This document shows positions 23,247 to 32,981 of a stretch of DNA of 64,000 bases, one piece after another. Within the stretch, counting starts at the first letter, position 1; each line of letters starts with the position of its first letter. The notes under the pieces were generated by a model that ran no database searches, was not told the DNA's origin, and saw only the letters and a program-made list of their open reading frames with translations. The stretch comes from Agarivorans aestuarii (GTDB lineage: Bacteria; Pseudomonadota; Gammaproteobacteria; Enterobacterales; Celerinatantimonadaceae). The translations under genes and the position numbers were made by a program. The stretch is from contig NZ_AP023033.1 of the NCBI RefSeq assembly GCF_019670125.1, positions 1,787,001 through 1,851,000 of the forward strand, given 5' to 3'.

Positions 23247-23576
23247 TTATACGCTTTCTTCTTTTTGAAAAACACCAAATAGATAAGTGCCAATACATCC
23301 GACTAAAAAAAGCATCCAACCAATATTTGTAGCACCTAATTCACCCAATGCATCAAAGCCGGTAAACATCTCAATTAGTAACGATAAAGATGAAGGTAAA
23401 GCTAAGACCATAAACCAAATGGCCTTTCCGCCTAGTTTTACGGCGCCCGCACAATAAGGGCACACTCGCACACTTCTAGAAAACTGATACCACTTTGGAT
23501 CATTATGAATTGGTCTGCGGCCGAGTTGATTAAATGTAGGTTTTTCGCCACACCATGGGCATGTTTTCTTTAGCAC
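23247..23576 (-). CDS. Small zinc-ribbon membrane protein, unknown
   Basis: 109 aa from a GTG at 23576, which has AGGAAG upstream; an upstream start at 23621 lacks an RBS. The N-terminus carries two CxxC pairs (KTCPWCGEKPTF and VCPYCAGAVKLGGK), a zinc ribbon with a QLGRRP linker. Two hydrophobic segments then follow (FMVLALPSSLSLLIEMF and NIGWMLFLVGCIGTYLFGVF). I recognise the type (small cassette-like membrane proteins) but not a function. The stop codon lies in GTATAACAAGGCC, which resembles the left half of an attC site. Confidence 0.6.
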   Translation of the reverse strand: MLKKTCPWCGEKPTFNQLGRRPIHNDPKWYQFSRSVRVCPYCAGAVKLGGKAIWFMVLALPSSLSLLIEMFTGFDALGELGATNIGWMLFLVGCIGTYLFGVFQKEESV

Positions 23577-23692
23577 GATGCTTCCTTTCCGTATAAAGAA
23601 TTTGATAATGAGCAATTGCACTGTGTGCTAGGCTTCAGCACACCGAAATAGTCGCGCAATGTATTTATCCCTCTTGATTGATTTTTTAAGTA

Positions 23693-23998
23693 CTACTGTT
23701 GTGCAGCAACAAAAAAACCTACATATAGCCAAATACAAAATCCTAAAGTATTTAGTGCCTTACCAAGCAATAAGTGCCGAAAGTACAACCCTACACAAAA
23801 CAACATAGATGCTAAAAGCAACATTAAAGCATATGCAGTATCGAAAAGAACTCCAAATGGGCCTAACAACAATGAAAAAAACAGAAGGGCAAGGCTAGGC
23901 GAAGGCTCAATGATATAAAAACTAAAAATAGTAACGCTGGTTATATAAGCAAGCAGCCACTGTATAACTTGAGAGCGTAACAAATTGCTCAAATTCAC
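23693..23998 (-). CDS. Small hydrophobic membrane protein, unknown
   Basis: 101 aa, almost entirely three or four membrane helices (QWLLAYITSVTIFSFYII; ALLFFSLLLGPFGVLF; AYALMLLLASMLFCVGLYF; LGFCIWLYVGFFVAA). The start is a GTG with AGGG upstream. No family recognised. A hairpin, GTGTGCT/AGCACAC, lies downstream on the minus strand around 23624-23644. Confidence 0.5.
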   Translation of the reverse strand: MNLSNLLRSQVIQWLLAYITSVTIFSFYIIEPSPSLALLFFSLLLGPFGVLFDTAYALMLLLASMLFCVGLYFRHLLLGKALNTLGFCIWLYVGFFVAAQQ

Positions 23999-24102
23999 AA
24001 TCCCTGGTCTTTTAGACTACGTTTACTGCTTGTTTTCATGACACTCTCCATTTCATGCTGGATAGGTGTCAACCTTATTTGGGCGGTACACATAGGCATA
24101 AA

Positions 24103-24125
24103 AAAGCAGCACTTGGTGCTGCTTT
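24103..24125 (-). terminator. Intrinsic terminator of the DUF5062 gene
   Basis: A perfect 10-bp stem AAAGCAGCAC/GTGCTGCTTT with a 3-nt loop, followed on the minus strand by TTTTTT. It lies 21 bp past the stop at 24146. Confidence 0.85.
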
Positions 24126-24145
24126 ACTGGTTAATTACTTTATTA

Positions 24146-24409
24146 CTAACCGTCTAACAACTCGTGGTCTTTAGGTAGCTGGTTAGCTAGCCAAAGCACT
24201 AGCTTATGGCGCATTTCTGGGCCGGTGGTTTTATCTTTTGGAAGTGGCGTTAATCGTTTGTCTTCGGCTAACAACATGTATAAGGCTTCTACTTTGTCTT
24301 TCTCTGATATGCCTGGAGGAAACTTGGCAAAACCGCGTTGCAGTGCGTATACCTCACCAATTTGTAAGGCTTTTTTGAGTAACTGAGCTTCATGTTTATA
24401 TTTTTTCAC
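24146..24409 (-). CDS. DUF5062-family protein
   Basis: An 87-aa cytoplasmic protein. The text MKKYKHEAQLLKKALQIGEVY, PGISEKDKVEALYMLLAEDK and GPEMRHKLVLWLANQLPKDH matches what I recall of the DUF5062 family of Vibrio and relatives. No function is known. It is a monocistronic gene with a strong terminator. Confidence 0.75.
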   Translation of the reverse strand: MKKYKHEAQLLKKALQIGEVYALQRGFAKFPPGISEKDKVEALYMLLAEDKRLTPLPKDKTTGPEMRHKLVLWLANQLPKDHELLDG

Positions 24410-24584
24410 TAATCATCTCGCTGCGTAGCAATTTTTCTTCAACATACGGTAAAGCGTTGGCTATTAACAGTGTTTAGCTCACTAATTGTTAGTCATACCA
24501 AAAACAATAGTTCAGTTGCTTTAAAAATGGTCATTTAAGCGAGAAAGAAAGTAATTGTTGCGACCACCAATCAGCGTTTTTTCA

Positions 24585-25295
24585 TCAATTCTTTTTCATC
24601 AGCTCAGCAAATCGAGTAGACGCAAAGTTAAGTCCGGCGCTGCCACCTCCCAAAAGACCTCCGGTAATGAGTACGTCGGCGATTCTTATTAGGTGGCCGT
24701 GTATGCCGCTTATATCTGTTAAGTTCAGCATTACATCACTAAGAATACTAAGCCCTAGTGATGCCAGCACGATGCCTGAGATAAACACAAAAAAGGTCAC
24801 ATCGCGGTTGCAGGTTGATTGATGCCTAGCCAGCGAAAACTCGTAGCTGTGTTTAATACACAATAGTGCGGCTCGATATTCATCGGCGGTATCTTCTGGT
24901 GGGATAAGCAAATCAACCATTTGTTTATCTAAGACTTTTTGGGCGACTTGGATTTCTCGCTCAAACACCATTTTTAGCACGTTTAGGTGTTGGCTTTCAT
25001 CGGATAGGGTTTCTTTAATGCGGGATATTCTTAAGGTCCAATCGGCTACTTTTCGGTTTCGGTAATTACTCACAAACACTGCTGCAGCGCGCTCTACTGC
25101 AACCACAATAAATAGGTATTTTAGGAAAATGTCGCTGCCTTTATCTGATAGCTCGGGATTCACTATCAAAAAGTGAATGTCTTTGTAGCCCCAGTAGAAC
25201 GCAGCTATCAGGCTGGTAACAAAGATGATAATTGCCACCACTACTTGCCAGGTGCCCGTGGATTTTTTGCTAGGGTGTGAGTTGGTATTAGCCAT
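24585..25295 (-). CDS. Membrane protein of unknown function, 236 aa
   Basis: Starting at ATG 25295, which has AGGAC a short distance upstream (an upstream start at 25322 is possible), the protein shows a membrane helix (VVVAIIIFVTSLIAAFYWGY), a second near residue 55, and a long soluble helical stretch (about 75-150). Two further hydrophobic segments follow (FFVFISGIVLASLGLSIL and ADVLITGGLLGGGSAGLNF). It resembles unnamed conserved membrane proteins; no catalytic motif is seen. The 260 bp between it and the U32 gene hold nothing I can identify. Confidence 0.6.
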   Translation of the reverse strand: MANTNSHPSKKSTGTWQVVVAIIIFVTSLIAAFYWGYKDIHFLIVNPELSDKGSDIFLKYLFIVVAVERAAAVFVSNYRNRKVADWTLRISRIKETLSDESQHLNVLKMVFEREIQVAQKVLDKQMVDLLIPPEDTADEYRAALLCIKHSYEFSLARHQSTCNRDVTFFVFISGIVLASLGLSILSDVMLNLTDISGIHGHLIRIADVLITGGLLGGGSAGLNFASTRFAELMKKN

Positions 25296-25582
25296 AAGCT
25301 TTAGTCCTGATTGTTCGAGCAATCGGTCATTTGCTATTAAGCACCCACCTTAAGCTGTGGGCTCTATCTATAGTTTAGTTGCTGCTTAGTGCTTTGTGGG
25401 GCGAATCGCCAAAGTAAGGCTGTGGCTAGTGGCAAGATGTATGGCCTAGAGTGACTAAAGGCGCTAGGTCCAATGACTAAGGCTGAGAGAAGTTAGTTAA
25501 CTGTAGCAATAGTGTTCTGTTGCCGTTAAAATCCCGCGCAGTAAAAATAAGGCTGTTAGCCCAAGTAAAGTGAGTTTGAAAC

Positions 25583-27832
25583 ATGAGTAGAAAGATTGAA
25601 TTACTTGCCCCTGGTGGTGATGTAGAAGCCATTAAAGCGGCGGTAATTGCCGGAGCCAATGCAGTGTATTGTGGTTTAGATACCTTTAATGCTCGCAACC
25701 GCGCTTCTAACCTTTCTTTTGATGATTTGAATGGCATTTTACGCTTGGCGCATAAGTATGACTGCGAGGTGTTTCTAACCCTTAACGTAGTGATTCTTGA
25801 GCAAGAAATTCCTGCCATGGTTAAGCTACTGAACAAGCTTGTGAATACCAGCTTAAACGGCATTATTGTGCAAGACTTGGGCATGTTTAACTTGGTTAAA
25901 AAGCATTTCCCAAGTTTAGATATTCATGCCTCTACTCAGCTTACTACCCATAACGAAGGGCAAGTGGAGTTTTTGGCTAAGCTTGGTGCTTCTCGGCTTA
26001 ACTTGTCGCGCGAGCTTAATCTAACGGAAATTAAAACGCTAACGGCTTTAGCCCACAAGCACGATGTATTAACCGAAGTGTTTGTGCACGGCTCTTTGTG
26101 TATCGCCTTTTCTGGCCAGTGTTATTCAAGCTCGGTAAGTGTGGGTAACTCGGGTAACCGTGGCCGTTGCAGCCAAGCTTGTAGAGATGAATACGAGATT
26201 ACCAATGCCGGCAATCGCTTCCCACTTAACCTAAAAGACAATTCTGCCTATTTTGATTTGCCAGAGCTGGTGGACGCGCAAGTTGACTCGCTAAAAATTG
26301 AAGGCCGTATTAAAGGTGCTCACTATGTTTACACGGTGGTAGATAGCTGGCGTAAACATATCGATAAGTTTGTTGAAACCGGAAAGCTATTGGCCGACGA
26401 TTCAAACCTATACCGAGTATTTAACCGAGATTTCACCAACTCCTTTTTGAAGGGTAACCTTACCAAGGATATGTTTATTGATAACCCGCGCGACCACAGT
26501 GTGCAGCATGCGGTACAACAATATAACGCTATATCGGTGGTAGAAATTAAAGAAGCACGAAAAGGACTTCATGCAGAGCGCAACGAAATAGGTGAAGAGC
26601 TGGCCGAAAAAGTTAAGTATCTAAGCATTGCTAAGCAGCCTTTAAAGGTTCAGTTTTCTGGTGAGTTAAACCAACCCTTGCGTTTAATTCTCACTGTTGG
26701 TGATAACGATAAAGTGTATCAATTGGTGACTGAAGAGTTGCTTAGCCAAGCCGGTAAACAATCTTTAGACCAAGCACTGCTTGAGAAGCGTTTTAAAAAT
26801 TTCGCTAACCGAGATTACGATTACGCTGAGTTTGATTGCTCAGGCTTAGCCGCTAACCTAAGTTTGCCGCTTAAGCAAATTAGTGAGCTGAAAAACCAAG
26901 CAATATTGGCTTTGAACAACTCTGTACCCCATGTGCCAGCGGTAGAGGTTCCAGCCTTAGCTAAACACCCTCGTAATACTGCTAAGCCAAGCATGTCGCT
27001 GCTCATTGCCGATGAGAAAGACTTACACCTGTGTGATTTAACCGAATCAGATGTGTACTTTAAACTGCCGGAGAGCTTTAAAACTGGCAACAACAAGTAC
27101 ATTGATATTTTCTTGCGTAATCCGCGTTTAATCCCATGGTTCCCAGCAGTGTTAATTGGCAAAGATTACCTAGAAGCTGTGCGCTTATTGGAAGAAGTGC
27201 GCCCAGCACGCATAGTGAGCAACAATACTGGTGTGGCCTTTAAGGCTTACCAAATGGGCATTGAGTGGATAGCGGGCCCATTCTTAAATACCACCAATTC
27301 ACATGCTTTAGTGACCTTAAAAGAAGAGCTTAATTGTGCAGGAGCGTTCATTTCAAATGAAATCAATCGCATGCAAATTAGAAACATAACTAAGCCTGAT
27401 AACTTCAAATTGCTCTACAGCATTTATCATCCTATTTTGATGATGACTAGCCGCCAGTGTTTCTTCCAGCAAACCGTAGGCTGTAATAAACCGGCGATTG
27501 AAGATGGCTGTATGCTTAAGTGTACTAAAGCCACCACCATCACTAATGTGAAAGGTGTGTCGTTTGCGGTAGACAAACAAAAGGGCGGTTACCCAAGCAT
27601 TTACAACCACGAGCAGTTCTTGAACTTTGATATTGTGAATGATCTAGCAGGCCAGTTTGATGAGTTTTTTATCGACCTAACCAACATAGGCGCGGGCTCT
27701 AAAGCCGAGCTAGATAAAACCGTATTGGTGACGCAGTTTGAGGCATTTCTGCAAGGGGATGAGCAAGCGCAACAGCAGCTAAGCGACATGGTAACGGTGT
27801 CTACTAACGCCCAATACAGCCAAGGTTTGTAA
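25583..27832 (+). CDS. U32-family protein (RlhA/YegQ-like)
   Basis: A 749-aa cytoplasmic protein of the U32 'peptidase' family. The TIM-barrel half has ELLAPGGDVEAIKAAVIAGANAVYCG at the start, DIHASTQLTTHN, and HGSLCIAFSGQCYSSS with SGNRGRCSQACR, which carries the conserved cysteines. A later CNKPAIEDGCMLKC patch adds more Cys. U32 proteins such as RlhA, UbiU/UbiV and TrhP use iron-sulfur clusters to hydroxylate RNA or ubiquinone precursors. This length and the GQCYSSS pattern are closest to the RlhA/TrhP side, but I cannot name the target RNA. It is probably a modifying enzyme, not a protease. Confidence 0.75.
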   Translation: MSRKIELLAPGGDVEAIKAAVIAGANAVYCGLDTFNARNRASNLSFDDLNGILRLAHKYDCEVFLTLNVVILEQEIPAMVKLLNKLVNTSLNGIIVQDLGMFNLVKKHFPSLDIHASTQLTTHNEGQVEFLAKLGASRLNLSRELNLTEIKTLTALAHKHDVLTEVFVHGSLCIAFSGQCYSSSVSVGNSGNRGRCSQACRDEYEITNAGNRFPLNLKDNSAYFDLPELVDAQVDSLKIEGRIKGAHYVYTVVDSWRKHIDKFVETGKLLADDSNLYRVFNRDFTNSFLKGNLTKDMFIDNPRDHSVQHAVQQYNAISVVEIKEARKGLHAERNEIGEELAEKVKYLSIAKQPLKVQFSGELNQPLRLILTVGDNDKVYQLVTEELLSQAGKQSLDQALLEKRFKNFANRDYDYAEFDCSGLAANLSLPLKQISELKNQAILALNNSVPHVPAVEVPALAKHPRNTAKPSMSLLIADEKDLHLCDLTESDVYFKLPESFKTGNNKYIDIFLRNPRLIPWFPAVLIGKDYLEAVRLLEEVRPARIVSNNTGVAFKAYQMGIEWIAGPFLNTTNSHALVTLKEELNCAGAFISNEINRMQIRNITKPDNFKLLYSIYHPILMMTSRQCFFQQTVGCNKPAIEDGCMLKCTKATTITNVKGVSFAVDKQKGGYPSIYNHEQFLNFDIVNDLAGQFDEFFIDLTNIGAGSKAELDKTVLVTQFEAFLQGDEQAQQQLSDMVTVSTNAQYSQGL

Positions 27833-27925
27833 GTTCATATTTAACACTGCTAGCGCCTTGTTAGCAGTGTTAACACTAAACTTGGTGAAGTATTCCAAAA
27901 GCAGCCAAAGGAGTGAATTGCCAAG

Positions 27926-28603
27926 ATGACTGCATTACCTATCTTATATTCTCTGCAAAATTGCCCTTATGCGATGAGGGCAAGATTGGCGATTTTATTG
28001 GCAGAGCAAGCGGTGTATTTGCGGCCAATAGTGATGAAAAACAAACCAGAAGAAATGCTAGCCTTATCACCAAAAGGTACTGTGCCGGTATTAGTTTTAA
28101 GTGATTCAAATCATCCTGAATCAGCAAATAATCAAGTGATAGACGAGAGCTTAGATATTATGCTTTGGGCACTAAAGCGTAACGATCCGAAAGACTTGTT
28201 GTACTCAAAACAAGCGGGTGCCTTAGATGAAATGCTACAAGTTATTGAGCAAAATGATCGGCAATTTAAACCTGACTTAGAGCGATACAAAGACGCTAAG
28301 CGCTATCATCATGAAGATTTAGAAGCTTGTAGGTTGAAGTGTGAACCTTTTGCACAAAGCCTAGAGCAACGCTTAACTCAACATGCTTATTTAATGGGAT
28401 CTACGCCTAGCCTACTAGATTATGCGTTGCTGCCATTTGTGCGACAGTTTTCTAAGGTTAATCGGCAGCTTTACCTAAATGGCCCATATACTCACTTGCA
28501 AGCGTGGTTAAACCAACATTTGCAAAGTCGTTTATTTTCCAAGGCCATGTTTAAGCACCCACTGTGGTTAGACACCCAGCAAAATGTCCTGTTTGGTAGC
28601 TAA
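27926..28603 (+). CDS. Glutathione S-transferase-like protein
   Basis: 225 aa. The thioredoxin-fold N-terminus has LYSLQNCPYAMRARLAI (glutaredoxin-like CPY motif), LSPKGTVPVL with the cis-Pro, and a DESLDIMLW helix. A helical C-terminal domain with SLLDYALLPFVRQF (the GST N-capping type region) follows. This is the family of bacterial GSTs with a Cys in the active site (Grx2/YfcG-like). The substrate is unknown. Single gene after the U32 gene, 93 bp apart. Confidence 0.8.
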   Translation: MTALPILYSLQNCPYAMRARLAILLAEQAVYLRPIVMKNKPEEMLALSPKGTVPVLVLSDSNHPESANNQVIDESLDIMLWALKRNDPKDLLYSKQAGALDEMLQVIEQNDRQFKPDLERYKDAKRYHHEDLEACRLKCEPFAQSLEQRLTQHAYLMGSTPSLLDYALLPFVRQFSKVNRQLYLNGPYTHLQAWLNQHLQSRLFSKAMFKHPLWLDTQQNVLFGS

Positions 28604-28756
28604 GGGCTGTTTAATGCTCAAAAAATTCAGCAAAATCGAATAGGGCACTCATATTTCTTCTGTGGTTTACCCAGTAATTAGATGTTCATGTTGAAAATTT
28701 GCTATTGATCACGCGTTTTTGACCGAAACTGAGGCCTTAGGTTTTACCTTACTTCT

Positions 28757-28781
28757 TATTAATAATACAATACTATTAATA
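28757..28781 (+). promoter_or_regulatory. Inverted-repeat operator candidate before the alginate lyase
   Basis: Two copies of the palindromic octamer TATTAATA are separated by 9 bp (ATACAATAC), 48 bp before the lyase ATG. The symmetry and position suit a dimeric repressor (GntR- or LacI-type regulators often control alginate genes), but no regulator gene is nearby. The surrounding 28604-28828 holds no gene. Confidence 0.4.
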
Positions 28782-28828
28782 TTTTTTAAGAATCCCCCTC
28801 TCCACTTTTATTGAATAAGAGAGTTAGT

Positions 28829-30907
28829 ATGAGTAAGCAAAAATCTCTAGATGCCATTAGAAAGATGAAGTTAGAAAATGACACTTCAGCTGGCAACTTG
28901 GTAGACCTACTTCCTATTGAAGTACAAAAGCGTGATTTCGATTTATCTTTCTTAGATAACTTAAGCGAAGCGCGACCACGCCTTTTACTACAATCTGCTG
29001 ACTTAGCGGAATTCCAAGCTAAAGTTAAAGCCGACCCTTCATTTTGCATGTACAACGACTTTATCAAGAACTCGACGGAGAAGTTCTTTGATACAGCGCC
29101 TTATGAAGAGCCACAAGCCTACCCAGAAGAAACCGTCGGTAAAGCGTCTCTTTGGCGTCCTTACTGGCGTCAAATGTACGTTGACTGCCAAATGGCCCTT
29201 AACGCAACCCGTAACCTTTCGATTGCCGGTATCGTAAGTGAAGAAGCCGATCTTATCGCAAAAGCGAAAGCCTGGACCTTAAAGCTAGCTACTTACGATC
29301 CTGAAGGTGTAACGTCTCGTGGATATAACGACGAAGCGGCATTCCGCGTAGTTGCAGCCATGGCTTGGGGTTACGATTGGCTAAACGCTCACTTCAGTGA
29401 TGAAGAGCGTGAAATGGTGAAAGATGCCTTGATTGTTCGTTTAGACGAAATCATGCACCACCTTAAAGTGACCGTTGATCTACTTAACAACCCATTGAAC
29501 AGCCACGGTGTTCGTTCAATTTCTTCGGCAATTATTCCTACCTGTATTGCGCTATACCACGATCACCCGAAAGCCGGTGAGTACATTGCTTATGCGCTAG
29601 AGTATTACGCAGTGCATTACCCACCATGGGGCGGTGAAGATGGCGGTTGGGCTGAAGGTCCAGATTACTGGAATACTCAAACAGCCTTCCTAGGCGAAGC
29701 ATTTGATTTGCTAAAAGCTTACTGTGGCGTAGACATGTTTAATAAAACATTCTATGAAAACACCGGTGACTTCCCACTTTATTGCATGCCTGTTCACTCT
29801 AAGCGCGCGAGCTTCTGTGACCAGTCTTCAATTGGTGACTTCCCTGGTTTAAAACTGGCTTACAACATTAAGCACTACGCCGGGGTTAACCAAAAACCGG
29901 AGTACGTTTGGTACTACAACCAGCTTAAAGGCCGTGATACTGAAGCGCACACTAAATTCTACAACTTTGGTTGGTGGGACTTTGGTTACGACGATCTTCG
30001 CTTCAACATCCTTTGGGATGCGCCAGAAGAGCAAGCGCCATCGAACGAGCCATTACTGAAAGTATTTCCAATCACCGGTTGGGCTGCCTTCCACAACAAG
30101 ATGTGTGAACGTGATGAGCACATTCACATGGTATATAAGTGTTCACCGTTTGGCTCTATTAGCCACTCACACGGTGACCAAAACGCTTTCACCTTGCATG
30201 CCTTTGGTGAAACATTGGCTTCTATTACCGGTTACTACGGTGGCTTTGGTGTAGATATGCACACCAAATGGCGTCGTCATACATTCTCTAAAAACTTGCC
30301 GCTATTTGGTGGTAAAGGGCAGTACGGCGAAAACAAAAACACCAAATTTGAAGGTCACCAAGACCGTTACTGTATTGAAGCGGGTGGTAACATCACTGAT
30401 TACGATACTGAATCTGATGTTAAGTTTGTGGAAGGAGATGCGACGTCTTCATACAAATTCTTCACCCCAGAAATTGAGTCTTACAAGCGTAAAATTTGGT
30501 TTGTGAAAGGCAAAGTATTTGTTATGCAAGACAAAGCCAGCTTCACTGAAGAGAAAGACTTAACCTGGTTAATGCATACAACCTTTGCCACTGAAACAGC
30601 AGATAAGTCTTTTGTGATTCGTGGTGAAAACGCCAACTTAAGCGTTCAATTTATTAACGCTTCTGCAGACAATATCTTGTCGGTAAAAAACGTAGAAGGC
30701 TTTGGTGAGGTTGACCCTTACGAGTTCAAAGATCTTGAAGTGCATCGCCATGTTGAAACTGAGTTCAAAGCGGCAAAACAGCATAACGTTCTTACCTTGT
30801 TAGTGCCAAATAAAAACAATGGTGAAAGCGTCAATGTTTCTCATAACATCGTTGGTAATTCACTTGAGCTAACTGTAGACGGCGAAGTGGTTAGCATTGA
30901 GCTGTAA
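28829..30907 (+). CDS. oalA: Oligoalginate lyase, polysaccharide lyase family 15
   Basis: 692 aa, no signal peptide, so cytoplasmic. It has an N-terminal DUF4962-type (alpha/alpha)-toroid (RPRLLLQSADLAEFQAKV; LWRPYWRQMYVDCQMALN) and a C-terminal heparinase II/III-like beta domain with ISHSHGDQNAF. His226 in NSHGVR and Tyr280 in GPDYWNTQ are 54 residues apart, the same spacing as the catalytic His311 and Tyr365 I recall for PL15 Atu3025. It splits unsaturated or short alginate chains from the end to monomers. ATG 28829 has AGAGAG upstream. It is not in an alginate operon; the rest of the pathway must be elsewhere. A candidate operator precedes it and a terminator follows. Confidence 0.88.
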   Translation: MSKQKSLDAIRKMKLENDTSAGNLVDLLPIEVQKRDFDLSFLDNLSEARPRLLLQSADLAEFQAKVKADPSFCMYNDFIKNSTEKFFDTAPYEEPQAYPEETVGKASLWRPYWRQMYVDCQMALNATRNLSIAGIVSEEADLIAKAKAWTLKLATYDPEGVTSRGYNDEAAFRVVAAMAWGYDWLNAHFSDEEREMVKDALIVRLDEIMHHLKVTVDLLNNPLNSHGVRSISSAIIPTCIALYHDHPKAGEYIAYALEYYAVHYPPWGGEDGGWAEGPDYWNTQTAFLGEAFDLLKAYCGVDMFNKTFYENTGDFPLYCMPVHSKRASFCDQSSIGDFPGLKLAYNIKHYAGVNQKPEYVWYYNQLKGRDTEAHTKFYNFGWWDFGYDDLRFNILWDAPEEQAPSNEPLLKVFPITGWAAFHNKMCERDEHIHMVYKCSPFGSISHSHGDQNAFTLHAFGETLASITGYYGGFGVDMHTKWRRHTFSKNLPLFGGKGQYGENKNTKFEGHQDRYCIEAGGNITDYDTESDVKFVEGDATSSYKFFTPEIESYKRKIWFVKGKVFVMQDKASFTEEKDLTWLMHTTFATETADKSFVIRGENANLSVQFINASADNILSVKNVEGFGEVDPYEFKDLEVHRHVETEFKAAKQHNVLTLLVPNKNNGESVNVSHNIVGNSLELTVDGEVVSIEL

Positions 30908-30951
30908 TAGCTTAATGCATTTGCCCCGATAGCCTAGCTATCAAGCGCCTT

Positions 30952-30984
30952 AAAAAGCCATCCTCATTGAGAGGCTGGCTTTTT
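30952..30984 (+). terminator. Terminator of the oligoalginate lyase gene
   Basis: Stem AAAAAGCCA/TGGCTTTTT with an inner CCTC/GAGG stem and a small loop, ending in TTTTT, 45 bp after the stop. Confidence 0.8.
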
Positions 30985-31104
30985 GCTTTTAAGGCTATTC
31001 AGAGCATTTTTGTACTGCTTACCGCTCAACTATAACTAGGTTGAATTGGTGGCGAAAAATAGCGCTGAGGGTTGTTTGACAATAATCTATCTATCTGAAA
31101 CAAA

Positions 31105-31130
31105 AAAGCTCAAGCCAAGGCTTGAGCTTT
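31105..31130. terminator. Bidirectional terminator between oalA and ybiT
   Basis: A perfect 12-bp stem AAAGCTCAAGCC/GGCTTGAGCTTT with a 2-nt centre; T-run on both strands. It lies 23 bp past the ybiT stop (minus strand). Confidence 0.8.
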
Positions 31131-31152
31131 TCTGCTGTAATTTTCGGCAAAC

Positions 31153-32763
31153 TTAGCCGTTAGCTACTTTTTGAAGTTGCTCTTGGCTTGCTAGGTACTC
31201 TTCATAAGTGCCTTGGAAATCAACCACCTGTTGGTCTTTAATTTCAACTATTCGGGTGGCTAATGATGAAACAAACTCACGGTCGTGGCTGACAAAAATA
31301 AGCGTGCCGTCGTAAAGTTCTAAGGCGCTGTTTAAGGCTTCAATCGCTTCCATATCCAAGTGGTTGGTTGGCTCGTCCATCACTAATACATTGCGGTTTT
31401 GCAGCATTAACTTACCAAACAACAAACGGTTCTTTTCACCACCTGAACATACCTTGGCCTTTTTATTAAAGTCGTCGGCAGTAAACAGCAAACGGCCTAA
31501 TAAACCACGCACCATTAAGTCATCGTGTTTGGCATTGCGCCATTGCGACATCCAATCAAACAAACTCAAGTCGTTATCAAAATCACTGGTGCTGTCTTGC
31601 GGGCAGTAACCAATTTCGGCATTTTCTGACCATTTTACCGTGCCGCTATTGGCTTGGAGTTGCTCGATTAAACAGCGTAAAAAGGTAGTTTTACCCGCGC
31701 CATTTTCACCAATTACTGCTAATTTTGCACCCGCCTCCAAAATTATGTTGCCTTGACTAAACAGTGGGCCGTCATCAAATCCGTGGCCTAAGTCTTCTGT
31801 TACTAGAGCTTGGCGGTGCAGCTTTTTGTCTTGCTGCAGGCTAATTGACGGGCTGCGGCGGCTAGAGGCTTTAACTTCATCAAGGGTGATTTTCTCCATG
31901 CGCTTAGCACGAGAGGTAGCTTGCTTAGCTTTAGAGGCGTTGGCCGAGAAGCGGTTTACAAAGGCTTGTAGCTCGTCGATCTCAGCGCTCTTTTTGGCAT
32001 TTTCGGTATGCAGCTGCTCTCTAATCAACGACGAGGCTTCAATAAACTTCTCGTAGTTACCTGGGTAAATCCGCAGCTCGCCATAGTCGATATCAGCCAT
32101 ATGAGTACATACCGAGTTTAAAAAGTGGCGGTCGTGCGAGATGATAATCATGGTGCACTTACGCTGATTAAGCACGGTGCCTAACCACTCAATGGTATGA
32201 ATATCCAAGTTGTTGGTTGGTTCGTCGAGTAGCAAAATGTCTGGGTTAGCAAATAGCGCTTGAGCTAACAGCACACGTAGCTTCCAACCGGGAGCGACTT
32301 GCGCCATTAAACCGTAATGGAACTCTTCCGCAATACCAGCCTCTAGTAAGATTTCGCCAGCACGACTTTCGGCGCTGTAGCCGTCCATTTCGGCAAACTC
32401 GGTTTCTAAGTTGGCCACTTTCATGCCATCTTCTTCAGACATCTCAGGTAGAGCATAAATGCGGTCACGCTCTTGTTTTACTTTCCAAAGCGCAGTATCA
32501 CCCATGATTACCGTATCAACCACGGTATGCTCTTCAAAAGCAAACTGGTCTTGGCTTAGCGTACCTACAGTTTCACCCGGAGTGATAGATACGTTGCCTG
32601 AGCTTGGTGCTAACTCACCGCTAAGGATCTTCATAAAGGTTGATTTGCCGCAACCGTTAGCGCCAATTAAGCCGTAACGATTTCCGTTACCAAACTTAGC
32701 TGAAATGTTTTCGAACAAAGGCGTAGCGCCAAACTGCATGGTGATGTTTGCGGTAGAAATCAA
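31153..32763 (-). CDS. ybiT: ABC-F ATPase YbiT
   Basis: A soluble ABC-F protein (536 aa) with two ATPase domains: Walker [10 protein letters not shown] and GENGAGKTT, Walker [13 protein letters not shown] and [12 protein letters not shown]. The linker between them includes [20 protein letters not shown]. The text follows E. coli YbiT closely throughout ([40 protein letters not shown]). ABC-F proteins act at the ribosome; YbiT's exact role is not settled. I place the start at TTG 32763 ([12 protein letters not shown]), which has AGGA upstream and lines up with the E. coli start; a GTG at 32805 would add 14 unrelated residues. Confidence 0.9.
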   Translation of the reverse strand: MISTANITMQFGATPLFENISAKFGNGNRYGLIGANGCGKSTFMKILSGELAPSSGNVSITPGETVGTLSQDQFAFEEHTVVDTVIMGDTALWKVKQERDRIYALPEMSEEDGMKVANLETEFAEMDGYSAESRAGEILLEAGIAEEFHYGLMAQVAPGWKLRVLLAQALFANPDILLLDEPTNNLDIHTIEWLGTVLNQRKCTMIIISHDRHFLNSVCTHMADIDYGELRIYPGNYEKFIEASSLIREQLHTENAKKSAEIDELQAFVNRFSANASKAKQATSRAKRMEKITLDEVKASSRRSPSISLQQDKKLHRQALVTEDLGHGFDDGPLFSQGNIILEAGAKLAVIGENGAGKTTFLRCLIEQLQANSGTVKWSENAEIGYCPQDSTSDFDNDLSLFDWMSQWRNAKHDDLMVRGLLGRLLFTADDFNKKAKVCSGGEKNRLLFGKLMLQNRNVLVMDEPTNHLDMEAIEALNSALELYDGTLIFVSHDREFVSSLATRIVEIKDQQVVDFQGTYEEYLASQEQLQKVANG

Positions 32764-32981
32764 AAGATAATCCTGAGGTGAGCAATGATGCTGTAAAGCA
32801 AGCACGCAAAGGTATGCGTATAAGGTGGCGGACTATAAAGAAAAGTGTGAGCTATGTCGAGTTAAGTTGTACGTTGTTTGAGCATTGTTTTGCGTTAGCT
32901 TCGCTAGTTTAAACCTAAAATGGAGGGGACATTGTTTAGAGTTTTGCTAGTCGGAACGAGTTTTTAGCAGGTAAATCAGCC

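Noticed and set aside
23226-23319. N-terminal extension of the HIT frame as a real gene start
   Set aside because: These residues are the reverse reading of the end of the neighbouring zinc-ribbon gene and do not belong to the HIT family.
30306-30506. ORF inside the alginate lyase gene in another frame
   Set aside because: Codon use and protein similarity clearly favour the lyase frame.
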